64,000 nucleotides of DNA from the NCBI RefSeq assembly GCF_964340395.1, contig NC_135563.1, positions 4,552,922 through 4,616,921 on the forward strand. The letters run 5' to 3'. Position numbers and translations under genes: made by a program. The stretch is from Glandiceps talaboti (taxonomy: Eukaryota; Hemichordata; Enteropneusta; Spengelidae). This document shows, in pieces, positions 13,104 through 26,112 of this stretch. Below the pieces are notes generated by a model that was given only the letters and a program-made list of their open reading frames with translations, was not told the DNA's origin and did not search any database. How positions within the stretch are numbered: position 1 is the stretch's first letter; each line of letters begins with the position of its first letter.

Positions 13104-14660
13104 TTGTGGAAGAATTGTGTGCGAGTTTCTGCACTTGAACTTGAAAATCAAGAAATCAAAGAAGTCAATGATCATCTAATCAGTCGCATCACAGAGCTTG
13201 AGAAATCTACAGTAAGTTTGAACCAGTACAGTAGACGAGAGAACATAGAATTACATGGAATACCAGAAAGTACAGATCGGAGAGAAAACACAGACGCGAT
13301 TACAGTAAGAGTACGTAACGACAAGAGTCGACCCAGAGATCGTAGAAAGATCGACCCAGAGATCATGGAAACAGAAATTGAGGTCACACAAAGAAGCATA
13401 CAGGTAATGGTGCCAGAGATTTTTTCACAGAAAGAAACGCGATCATATCTACTCGTACAAAAAAGAAACTTGCGAACATTACCACTAACATAAATGAAAA
13501 TCTTGCACCAAAAGCACGTAAACTCTTCAAAATGACGAACATGAAGCGCAAATCAGCACACTACAAGTACATGTATGTATGGACACGGAATAGTCAAGTT
13601 CATGTGAAGAAAAGTGAACAATCAGCTGTTTTAGTGATAAGAAATGAACATGATCTCGACCAAATTGTATAATTCACATCTGAGATCGTATGTTTTGTAC
13701 GAATCTTTAGACTTTCATAGATTTGTTTTCCGATAATCCTGACATACTTATCAATGATGTTAGATGTGCAAATTACTCTTTGTGTCAGTTCAATGATGAG
13801 TTTGTTGTTAATGATAATATATGTTATCTATCTATAATCTATCTATCTCTCACCTAAATATTAGGTCTTTGAGAAAGAACTATTATGATAGTTTTAACTT
13901 ATTTTATGGGGAATGTGTGGAAACCCAATTTAAAGTAATTGCGCTGCCCAAAATTTAGCAAGTAGAGGATAGAAATTTGTATAATCTGCCCAACTATTTA
14001 TTTGAAATTAATACAAGGCAGCAAAGTAGAGGGGAGTGGTTGGGATGTATCTTCACGAGTCAATAAATTATGTTGAATGTTGAAATCAGTAATGCGGAAT
14101 CAATATGGGTTGAGGTTAAAATGAGTAAAACTGAATATTTAGTAGGGGCATTGTACAGACCTCCAAATACAAATGACGGTGATTTTATTGCTAGTCTAGA
14201 AAATACAATTGCCTCACTTACAAATAAGTATAAGGGTTGTTTTCTTGTTGGGGATTTGAACATTGATTTAAGCAGTCCACCCAACTCTAGAGGGATTAAC
14301 TTGTTAGACACTTTAGCATGGTTTAATTTTGAACAAACAATAACCTGCCCTACTAGAATTGCGAAAAACACTTCAGCAATTATAGATCATTTTTACACTA
14401 ATGTCACTGGTAAGCAAATCAAGGCGGGTACAATAATTTCAGATATTTCAGATCATTTACCAATTTTTGCTTTTTTCCCCCCTTTGATTGATATACCATC
14501 TCCGTCTTCTGCCATTGCATACATACGAGATTATAGAAACTTTCAGACAGAAGCTTTTAGAGATGATATAAAATCTAAGAGTTGGGACCAAGTGCTACAT
14601 TGTCAGGAAGTACATTTATCTTATGCAAATTTTACCAATGGATTTCTGGAAATTCAATGA
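13104..14660 (+). mobile_element. Broken LINE: ORF1 coiled-coil piece and endonuclease domain
   Basis: The frame from 13104 encodes a coiled-coil ending in LNQYSRRENIELHGIPES, the signature of ORF1 proteins of CR1/L2-like non-LTR elements. After a gap with stops, 13680-14640 reads an exonuclease-endonuclease-phosphatase domain: LNIRSL-N, then LVGALYRPPNTNDGDF, FLVGDLNIDL, an ...AIIDHFYTN segment and SDISDHLPIFAFF. GDxN and SDHxP are catalytic motifs of LINE endonucleases. No reverse transcriptase follows. The element breaks off at about 14660, exactly where a palindrome starts. Confidence 0.85.
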
Positions 14661-14661
14661 T

Positions 14662-14710
14662 CTTCTTGGTACATGTTTACATTTTAAAAATGTAAACATG
14701 TACCAAGAAG
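14662..14710. repeat. 49-bp near-perfect palindrome
   Basis: CTTCTTGGTACATGTTTAC is followed by an A/T centre and then the exact inverse GTAAACATGTACCAAGAAG. Only the A/T centre is off by one base. It starts at the break point of the LINE endonuclease frame. Confidence 0.9.
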
Positions 14711-15299
14711 GTCAATTCAGGCAAAATAACGAAGGTAAAATAGCAATGAACGATCAGCCGACATCTACATCGGATTTTAATCAGATTGTATTGACCAACT
14801 ATCGTAATGCTTCGAATTAGAACAAAAGTGACCTGGTAAAATATTAATTACAATTGTAAACATAAAAAGTCGTATTCGAATTTAGAAAACCATGGCCTTT
14901 TTATGGAGCTCGCGGTATATTCCGCTTGTCATACCGTATATGTTGAACGGAATATACCGCAAACGCCCTAAACAGGCTATGCAAACCACTGGATGTCTCC
15001 CGATATTTGTATATCCGCATCCAAGGTCCCCACTGACGATCTGTGCACATCTGTGCATACGATCTGTGGATCTGTACCTTGTATTGCGCCATCTACGGAC
15101 AAACGGAGATGCAATATGTAAATACTGTCTCCGTAGCAACAACTAACATGAACCTGCCGGAGAACACTACATGTACTTTTCATTCATACACCTGCAAGAA
15201 AAATAATTCCAAATAAAATCACTGTAATAAATTATAACAATCATTACACGACGTTATAATTTTTGTTCTTTAATTTCTTTTTTAAATATCGTAGTTTAC
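14711..15299. other. Intergenic sequence upstream of FAM184-like gene
   Basis: No coding exon is seen. It contains a 13-bp perfect hairpin, GCGGTATATTCCG at 14912-14924 and its inverse at 14948-14960. Several short frames overlap on both strands here but lack any family similarity. Confidence 0.5.
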
Positions 15300-15403
15300 T
15301 AGCGCTTATATGATGCAAACAATTTTGAATGTAACTTGTTATTGAAAACCCGGCACTGCCTTGCGCAGTGAAGAGGTTTTTTAAACGGGAACAAAATGGC
15401 GGC
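15300..15403 (+). promoter_or_regulatory. Likely core promoter/5' UTR with a YY1-type element over the start codon
   Basis: No TATA box is seen. The start codon sits in AACAAAATGGCGGCGAAG, an exact match to the vertebrate YY1 initiator-type element (AANATGGCGGC), which typically lies just downstream of the start site of TATA-less housekeeping promoters. Just upstream is a GC-richer stretch (CCCGGCACTGCCTTGCGCAG). The promoter call is inference from this motif and position. Confidence 0.4.
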
Positions 15404-15530
15404 GAAGATGTCGTTCAATCACTATCATCACGGTAAATACGGTACTCTACCACAGAACGGACAAACGAATATGGAAGTAACGCCAGATCTCCACCTAAAA
15501 ATGTCAAAGAAGATAGCTCAACTGACAAAG
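15396..15530 (+). CDS. FAM184A: FAM184 exon 1 (residues 1-45)
   Basis: Starts at the ATG in ACAAAATGGCG and ends in phase 0 at GTAGGC. It has a low-complexity His/Tyr/Gly N-terminus, then DLHLKMSKKIAQLTK, the start of the conserved family domain. Confidence 0.93.
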
Positions 15531-18500
15531 GTAGGCCACCGATTTGTTGTGACAATGCTGACGTCCGCGAACTGCCAACTTCTTCGTTCGTAAACCTGTG
15601 ATACTAAGTGTACAGTACAGTATATCGTCGTCTGTACGATATATATTACATAGTTGTATTATTTACGACTATATTCCACTGACGTACCATTTAAAATAAC
15701 ACAGTCGCTTGTACGCCGATAGTATAACAACCAAAATTTATCATTTTTAAAATAAGTTACGTATTGTCCAGTAATTCTCGCTCGTCGAACGTAAATTTAC
15801 TGTGTGACGAACGAGATTTATGGGTTTTATATAAAACTGATTGTATATTTGGTTGCAACCAGCACAGTAGTCTGTGTCATACACTATCCAATATTAACAA
15901 CGGTAGTCAGTCGATCACTACTCCATCTGTTTTATTTCCGAAATTAATTGGAATATTTTGCATTTCAACTTTCACGGGCCCTCCAATGTCAGTGGTACAT
16001 CCAATGACCCATTAATTAAAATTTGATTTTCTTAATTATTTTTAATAACAAATAGTTACTTACTTTGGAAATGAAGCGATTGATTTTAATTTTTATTTCA
16101 AATGATAGAAAGTCGTGCAGTTATCTTAGTATTTTGCGTGTTGTTACTTTATCCAGAGCGGTACCTCCCCAGTTTATCAATAATAATATCATAATACCAC
16201 AAAGTTTAGCTCTACCTCAGACCACTAAAATTCGTATTTATGTTATGTAACAAAATATACTACAATGCTAAATGATAGTCTAGATACATTTTTGTTTTCA
16301 ATCATTTGATCAGAGCTGGCGTCTTCAGCCCCTTAATAATAATTATGTTTACAAGTATGATAACTTCCGACTGAAACTTGATAGAGTTGACCTTTTTGTC
16401 AGCACCTCACTAATTCGACACCCAGACCCTCACAAAATTGAAATTTTCTGATAATTTTTGACAGTGACAGTAATCGGTCAAATAAGGAATAATACTAATA
16501 AGACTACCACTGGTCCTGCTTCAAACCCATTTTTTTGAAAAAATATGAAGCTGATGTAACACCACGACCACCACCACGACTACCACCACCACCACCACCA
16601 CCACTATCAGAATCAGTTTTGCCACTGACCTACAACCTGAGTCTGGTACAATCTTTTTACAAAATGTAAACGTATGCAGTTTTAAAAGTACCCTTAGTCT
16701 AGTTCCTGACGGACCGTATTATGTACTATGTTATCTTCACACTCATACGTCTAGTCAATCCCATTGACTCAAGGCATTAATTGTGGTTCAACCCCATGGT
16801 AGGCAAAGCGGGAACAGCACATGTCAGTAGTAATCTATCACAAATTGACAGGCTGCCGTTATTGTTCTCCTGTCTCTAGGACTGATATGATATGTAAATG
16901 TCCAACCAGGACTTTACCTCCAGTCTTTTTAAACTAAAATCACATGGGGACATGACAACGTCATCATGTTTATATGAACGATGTAGGGGGGAGCATAGAA
17001 TTCTGTGCAAGAGTAATGGAATTGACTAGATGGTATAGTATGAAAGTAACGTACATGTAGTATGGGATACGTTGTGTCAGGAACTAGACTAAAGTACCCT
17101 TGGCATCATATATTCATGATCTGATTCAACCATAGTACTACGGTAGGAACAGAAAAGTTTAAATTTGATACTATGATCCTACAATGTACGTCATGTATGT
17201 CATTCGCATGACTCCAATGCACAAATGTGAGAACCTGGTATTGAATTCCTGGCCTTTAAAAATAATCTTCATCCCACAGAGTGTGACTGGCATCTTTATC
17301 CTCTTTCAACCTTCATTGCTGTCAGTTTAATACGATGTGCAGGTTTCTATTCTACAACAGGAGAGTACATAATGTATCAATTCATAATCTGAAACTCTGA
17401 ACATATGGTCTCAATTAACACACAATCTTCTAAGTTAAACTTACATGTAATTTGATTTGCAAGGCTGTTGACTCAATCCAAAGAGATGGCTGATATCAAA
17501 GAATTCCTAAAATTAGAATTGATGGATTCCATTATATGATCCTGGCCTGGCTAAAGAACATGATACATGTATGCAACAAAGCACATATATAATTATTGTT
17601 CTTAATTATTCAAATACAAAACACTTCTAAAATTTCTTTTTACTGAAATATATATGAAAATGTATCAAATAAGCGTGAAGATTGCCCAGGTCAGTATACA
17701 GTGAAGTAAAATATGAAAGAACAAATTTGTGTGAAAATCAAAGACTAAATCTTGTATTGCGATTATGTAACCAGTACAACAATGACCCCTAGGGGAACTA
17801 AAATGTAAGCTAGTATTATGTAAAGAAGCCATAAAACTGTTCCCATCAAAACATGAAATGTAAAAGTCTCTGCACTTCTAACATGCTGTGTCAAGTGTTA
17901 TTAAATCCTATTCACTTGTTTATCTTAGCTAGCTGTAAAAAGTTTCGCTTGTTACTACTTGCATGTTTACAGTTGTATTTCTTTAAATGTTCTATTTTAC
18001 AACTTTAAGATTACTTTTAAGTTAAATCATATTCAAGAGAAATTAGTTCAAATGACGTATCCTAAATGTGTTTGACGGTATACAAAGAATCTGGCATGCA
18101 TGATATACAGTACATGTACATGTACATTTGTACATGTGTGTTTTACAATCTTAAAAGCTTGATGACTGTCAGAGCCTGTGTTCTTTTCCCCTTCATGAAT
18201 CTGTTAAAAATCCATTGTGTGGGGTCAAAATGTTGGCAAGTTACTTTTCAGTTCTAAAATGTGTACATGTCGTGTATGTTTTATCATCAAACTCATATGT
18301 TTCTCCTCAAGTCTGGTTGATGAATGTCTGTTAAGTGTTTTCACTAAGGGTTGTACAAGTTACATGTAAGTTGGTAAAACTACCTGGGTTCCTCACCAAA
18401 TTATCGTACAAATTGAAGATTACAAAGTATGCAAAGTTTTACCTGATTTCCCCCTCTGTTACTGAGATTGTCAAACCGTAAGAAATACACTGCACTAATT

Positions 18501-21500
18501 CTAGTGTTTATTCAATCAAATTCAAAAACGTAGCGTGAAATAACATTTCGGTTTTTAACACAGCCTTCCCATTGTCTCAAAGTATGCACAGAATATTCAG
18601 GGACTTTTTAGTTACATAATTTATTCATGGCCTCATTCATTTAAAGACCTGGTCAAAATCTCGTCTGATAGACTCGCACTCCACAGTGTTGAAATATGAT
18701 AGTAAGAGGACAGTATAAATTCCATAAATTGTCTGGTCAAAATAAGCATCCACAAATTACATGAACATGTATGTCAAGAATTCATAGATAATCAAAGCAG
18801 CTATATACATTTTGTATCATGGGATACTGATATTTTTCGTATTTCAGCCGAGGAAAATACGAGTGACCTACTAAGGGGGCCTTATTTGTCTATCGATTCG
18901 GTGACAAAACCCTTAGGTCATCAGTATTTTCTACCTGATGAAGACAAATTAATAATAATATTGGTATATTATTATACATCCTGAAATATAATTTATGAAA
19001 AGTCAGGAAAAATAATAGTGATTTGGAATGTATTGACTCATTTCGTGTACCGCAGAACCACAGTAACACATGTACATGTAGACATGGTTTTTCATTACGT
19101 AGAACATTAAGGTTATATAGATAATCCATATATTTTGTTCAAAGACATTATCTTTGCTTGTGCATGGTTGGTATAATATATTACACCATGAGCCAGGTTC
19201 AACAATAAATATGGAATATACATGTATACTCTGGTCGTTCTACGTCACAACAACGTGTGTCTATGTCACGACAATGCATGTCTACATCACTGGTTCTGCT
19301 GTGTTCGATATACATGTATGAGTCAAAATGTTCAAAATTGCCATTACTCTCTCCGATTGTTCTTTGATATTACTGGTGCTGGTATAATTATGTATTCTCC
19401 AATATTTTCTTCAATCAGTCGGAAAATACTTATGACCTAAGGATTGTCACTGCTCGTCTAGCAACTCATAGTGACAAAGACCCCTCAGGTCACTCATACA
19501 TTCCTTGGCTGAATGAAGAAAAATTTTGGGAAATAACATCTAAATATTTTCAAGGGATGTGATTTTCAACAAAAGAAGAATTGGTTGCTTTGCCTTGACC
19601 TACATGTACATGTAATGTAGAAAGTATGTGTACATTGTACATGGTATAAAACTAGGAGAACAAAGTATTTACACTAGCTTGGATACTTTTGAGGAAAAGA
19701 AACAAATACCAATGAAATAAATTAACAATTAACAATTAATATTTCACTAATATTTTAATAAATGGTGTTGTTATTATTGAATATACATATAGATGCAATT
19801 TAGGACAGAATTACTGAACAAAGCAGATCAGATGTCATTAACTTTATAATTTAGAAAGAAGGACAGAATGTCTCTCCCTACACAGCATGTTTATGGAGCA
19901 TTTTTGTTTTTAATACTGATAAAAAATAAGAAGGGTTTTCTTGGATGAACTGCGTAGAAAGGGACAGGGGAACCCTATATTACTATGCCACATAAAATTA
20001 CTCTGCATCACTGTGGCGAGTCAAATTGGTCAGAACTAGGCCTCATTGATCCTGGTACATGTAAGAGTCAGTTTGGATCAAGATTAAGATATACAAGTGT
20101 GAAAACAGTTTCCTGGCAGAGATTTAGTAAAGGCAATTGGTCCAGATTCTACATGGCTCCACTGATAATATATATAAGAACCTGAGATAAAAGAAAAAAG
20201 AAGAAAAGAAGCTGAGATTGAAACCTTGGCCTTTAGGAGTGCCTACGTGTACTACGTGTATGTGCATAGTATGTCAGGGCTCGAAATTAGCAGCGGTAGT
20301 TCCATGTCCAAAGACTACCAATTCTTGTCATGGGGCGACTACATGTACAGTTTGCAGCTGGTAGCAAAGCGTTTATTCTGAGCCCTGTATCATGTGCATG
20401 TACAATGTAGGCTTGTATTTAATATCAGTTGTGATGAGATCTTTCTTAGTTTATTACTTTCATCCTTCATTTATCCAGTTTTATTACTTGTACAAATATT
20501 GGTATGAAAAAACATTTCACATTTGCAAAAGGAAGGCATTTGTCACACAGTATGGTAAAAGACTCAGGATATCTCCAACCCACCATTTTTGCAATGTATG
20601 AATAGTCCATTGACCCTGACTGCAATAACTAATTACAAAATACAATCTGTGTTATCTTGAAGGCAGAAATTCCTGTACACATGCCTTGGTATAGAGATAA
20701 AATTTTAATTACACTTTCAGAATTGGTAGAAACTAAAGCTGTTTGAAATCCCCAAGCCATGGGTAGAACCACGGCTTTACTTTGATCACTTCATGGTTTT
20801 CACAATAGATACTGTAGTGTTTCCCTTTGGCAGGTTATTAAGAATGCTCAGTCAATTTCGATGTTAATTACATCTTGTAGATGTTTTGCTGCAACTTGAA
20901 AGTTACTGGCATGAAGGTCAAAGGTCAGAATACAAGACTATTAAAGTGTGATCTATGTAATGTGATCACAGAGTTAAAAATAATGAGATGGCAAGTACTA
21001 TACTGACTGGCTACTGGTTAATATGCAGTACATAAATCTCATACACACTATAAACATGTAGTATAGCCTACATGGATGTTAGCTTTTTTACAGTGGATTG
21101 GGGCTAGACAATGTCACCCTCACCATATTCTTAGCCTAACAAGATTAACAGATTAATGCAGGATTTATATCAGTCGTATAAAAACCAAGTCAAATACACT
21201 TTTACAATGTATATCAAATTTCTTAAGACTTTTAAGTTCAGTTGATTTCATTTACATGACTGTCAAATTGTACATTTGTAGTAGTATAATGACAGTACAA
21301 AACAGTGCAAAAAGAACAGATACATTACATTGTATATCATAATGTACATACATTGCATCACGGTATAAAAAATGTATGATTCACATTCTCAGATTTATGC
21401 CTATAGCCCACATGGTACATGTAGGTACAATCATGTGCATACACTAATTAGTAATAGGCCAGTTCCACTTAGTTAGAGTAAAATTTAGGTGAGAAAAAAA

Positions 21501-24500
21501 CGTCTGCATGGCTAAGCTATAGAAAGTTGGTCTTGAACAAAACATGACAAGAAAGATCCTACATGTATGTAATCAGTACGACTGTACTGATAACTATGTA
21601 GTACTTGTGTGAGAATTACCATGGAATTGAATCGCAGGCCTTTAAATAAATCATAGGTATCTGATGTCACCACTGTTCACCTGAGTGTTTGATGGATGAA
21701 AGTGATGACAGAAGTAATTACTTTCTCCCTGAAGCTAGAGAGTACATGTACATATATGTGGAGTCATTTAGTTGTGTGTATGAAGATTACAAGTTTGTAC
21801 CCGTCTTGGAATCTCTACATGTACAAGTTGTCGCTTCAAGTTTTACCATTGCTGTTTCTTTGTGATATTTATCTATTTGAATAGTCTTTTACATTTCAAA
21901 TTGAGTGATGGTGTCCACTCCTGGATAAACTACAAATGTAGTACTGTCAAACATGGAAATATACAAACGTGATAGTGTGTAATATGATATGTGATTGTTA
22001 ATTTATCTTTTGTGTGTGTGCTTTGTTGCAGGTTATTTATGCTTTGAATACAAAGAATGATGAACACGAGCAGATTCTTCAAAACTTGAAGGATGCCCAT
22101 GAAGACGAAATGCAGCAATTGATGGCAGAAACAAAAGATAAATTGTCATTTTACAAAAGTAAAATTAACGCAGACACCGACCAGAGACGTAGGATTGAAA
22201 CACTTGAAGCAAACATAGCTGAACATGAAAGGCAACGAAGAGAAACAATAACTGAATTCAATGGTTTCAAAAGGAGGGCTGAGGCAACAGAAATGCAGCT
22301 CAAAGTGGAACAGTCACAGAAAATTTTAAACTTGTCCAAAGAACTCCTTCAAGTTAAAAAGGACTTTGAGACTAAGTTAAAACAGTTTGAGAACATGCAA
22401 GAAAAGTATGATCATGATAAAAAAAATGCAATAGAGGATATGCGTAAGGCACATGCTAAGGAAGTTGATGAGTTACTGAGAGCACAACACATGCAACAGT
22501 CCGATCTTTCTGGAGAAAAACATCAAATTGAAGAACGCTACCAAGAAGAAATCAACAAACTACAAACTAGATGTGATCTGTTGATAGTAGAAAAGAACCA
22601 GTTATGTGAGGATTATGAACTAAAACTTAGTAAAGCACAAGCTTTTTACGAAAAAGAACTTGCTGTTCTCAGAGACAATGAAACAAAGAACAAAACTCAA
22701 GAACTGCTTGAAAGAGAGGCAGCCCTAAAGAGGCAATTTGCAGAAAGGGAACACAATTTACTCAAAAAAGTGGAAGATCTCACAAACCATCTGTCACTCA
22801 GTGAGGAAGAACTGGCCATGCTGAAAGAACAACTGGCACAAGCAGAGAATCGCCTTGAATCAAGAGACAGTGATTCATTGAACATAAGTAGACAGGTAAT
22901 TGTAGTAAAAGAGATTTATTAGACTTTGTTGTAGTTGAGTATATATAGTTCAATGTCAAGGTAATGCGATAGCCCATTACACACATGGTGACCCAGATTT
23001 TTGTAATTACAGACATTACTGCCCTGGCAATTCAGGTCTCAGTTTACTAAAGATACATGTAGACACAAACTTCAAGTATTGTTTTTGGATGTGGTAGGTT
23101 ACAATACTTTCAGTTTGTGTCTATCTTAGTAAACGGAGACCCCAATTGCAGAGTTATACATGTAGGTAATTACAGTGAATTTTATCATAGTTAAACTTTG
23201 CATGTGTCAACTCCTGACAATGAAGTATAAACAATGTACCACATTGTTACATGTACCAATGAAGCCTGCTATAAATACAGTACATGCAGCAAGTTTACAT
23301 GATAATAGCAGACTTCATGTCTATTCACAGTGCTATTACAGTGTGTTACATTACTCCTCATTTGTTTTCTTTTGTGTTTCACATGAGTGAGCATGTTTGA
23401 AATTTTATCCTTATCTAACCCAAATTGTAGAAGGAAAGAGAAAAATATGTGTGTGATCAACTCCCTGGTTTGGCTATGTCTAATAAAAATGACTATAGGA
23501 TCTGTAACTTGTGGTCCACAATTCCGCTTTCAAAATTTTTACAATGTTTATGGTGATGGGTAAATGGTACAAACAAGGATCAAGTTTACTGTGACATGTT
23601 TCTGTTGAGGAAGGCAGTTATGTTTGGAATGTCAAGTGTTTCTACTAAAGAACTATCAAAGTATTTGGATTATAAAGCCTGTCCATGACCTACTTTATAA
23701 TATTACACTTGATAGACTGTACAAATGTATATACTTCATTTTACGTCATATACATGTACATAACCTACGTGTAGTTGTATACAATCAGCTATTACACCGA
23801 AACAAAATATGGAATTCATTTTCTGATTCTGTCATGGCTATTCTCATATTTATAATTAAAATGCTCAATTTGCTATTCTTTTACCCCAAGTTTTCATACA
23901 TTAAATCTTGTATAGCAGTAGTATTTCCAAGTACTATATTTTTTTCATCCAGAATACATGTACATTTTGTATATTCGGTTGACATTTACATGTAGAGTTT
24001 TTTTTTGTCAATGACAGATTTGTATTCACAAGTCTCCACTATACATATGTAAGTTGTAACTCATATTTCAACAAGGTGAATGCAGACAGTTTGGAGGAGG
24101 ATATTTATTCTTGTCAATAAATTTCGAGAAAAATATCCAGTCTACCTAATAATATGCTTCAGAAATCAGATATACTTAAAAACAGAGTCAAATTTAGTCA
24201 GCAACTTTAATAAAAGGTAACTAAAAAAGTGATTGACAATCTGCATTATTGCAATTACCTAATCTTACACTTGTACCTCTCTTTGATAGCTTGCCTATGC
24301 CAAACAAGAAGCTTCAACTGCCATGACAAGGCTGAAACAAGTAGAAGGGGAATTGATTGCTTCCAAGGAGAGATGTTCCCAGCAGGCACAAGAATTACTC
24401 AGTAAATCCAGTAAGTTCATTCATCTATAATAAAATAACTGCAATGTGTATCATGATCTCAATAATGTGAAATTGTTGTGATAGTAAACTTATAGAGTTG

Positions 24501-26074
24501 GTCTGATATCACTGAAACACCATCATGGGTATAATATCCTGTAAACATGTAGTCATTGTATGCTAATTATAGAATTACCATAACAATATATAGGTTAAGA
24601 TATTCAGTATATGTATTTACTATACTTTCTGCTTTAAGTCATGCTAGAATATAAAAATAGTTGTACCATAGATATAAAGTCATTAAATGCTAATATTGTA
24701 AATAACAAGTAGTGGAGAATTACAATACATGTACATATAGCTACAGTAGTACAATACTTTACATTCTATTGCCATTTTAGGCTAATAGAGTTAAATAGAA
24801 GGCTTCCAATTGTCCTATAGCATTACCATACAGTGTGCCACCATGCATGCTTACATGTACATTTGTATGTTGAGGAAATAAAAAATAGTCAGTTTGGTGT
24901 GTACAAAGTACAGTGCAGTGCAGTTGAAATAAAATGAAAATTCTAGGAAAGTTCTTGTCTACATCATTGAACAAGAAAAAAATTTAATTTATACAGTGGT
25001 TGAAATGCCCAAGGGTCCTCTACCTACTTAAGAAGTGCCACTACATGTAGTATGGACCATCTGTACATTGTCAATCAGATAACTGTTATTGGTGTCTGAC
25101 AGTCAACCAAGAATGATGGCCTTATGTTTTGATGTAGTATAGTGGTTGTACATCATCAGGGTATCAGCTGACATCAATAACACTATAGCAGACAGTACAT
25201 GAACAGAACTTGTTTGTTTGGTTGCAAATGTTTATGAAATGCTGTGTTGCATGCAAAACTGTTGAGTTGGATGGGTTGCCGGTGTGCTGTGAAACTACAT
25301 TTCCATATATGTAGTTCTATCCCTCCTGGTAGTTTTTTTCAGCTGTTTGGTTTAAAATGGGATGGACAAATAGTAAAGGTGAAGGAGACTGAAATGGGCT
25401 TTCCTAATTCCCCCAAGGATACTAAAATATGATCTCTTATTCCCTGGATTATTTTTGGTCTAAAATGGGATTACGTACATGTACAAAACATGTAAACTAT
25501 CCTGAAATCCTATCTACATGTATGATGTATGACACTTTTACCCAGCCTGACATTGTTATAGTGTCCCGTGGCAATTGTACATCTATTAACTTAGTCTACT
25601 GTTCAAGTTCAAAATGGGGTGTAGATTTGGTCAAATATTTCTCAAATGTGATGACTAGTTTTCATATATGTTTGCTAATATCTTGTATTCAGCATATACA
25701 TTGTATATTGTTCATGGCACACAGTAAGGGAATGGAGTTTGTCACCTTTTGTCTGCATGTGGTTAGTATCTTAGTATATTACATATAATGATCATAAATT
25801 TGGTGTGGTTAATTTTTAGGTATTTTAGGTACCTTGGAGGCAACAAGAATTACTAATGAATCCACCATTAAAGATTTACATAGTGACCTATCCAAGGTCA
25901 GGGATAAGTTGTCATGGATGGAGAATGAAAGAAAAAGTTTAAAGAATCAGAATATGTCACTTGCTGAACAACAAAACAACCAAGTAGCTGCTCTGGAAAA
26001 GGTAAGGGTTATAAAGTTTAGAACAACTGAATTAAAGGGTTCAGTAGTGCTAATGCCATGGCATGGTAATACTG

Positions 26075-26112
<38 letters not shown>

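Larger units (their letters stand above)
15531..22031 (+). other. FAM184 intron 1 (6.5 kb)
   Basis: No exon was recognised inside. It contains a CCA-rich triplet run (16557-16606), an inverted-repeat element with target duplication (16685-17101), two opposed copies of a palindrome-headed repeat (18829-19545) and many TACATGTA words. Confidence 0.8.

Noticed and set aside
14060-14371. Minus-strand 103-codon frame
   Set aside because: Antisense shadow of the LINE endonuclease domain.
22151-22885. Minus-strand serine-rich frames
   Set aside because: Antisense shadows of FAM184 exon 2; the plus strand carries the conserved protein.
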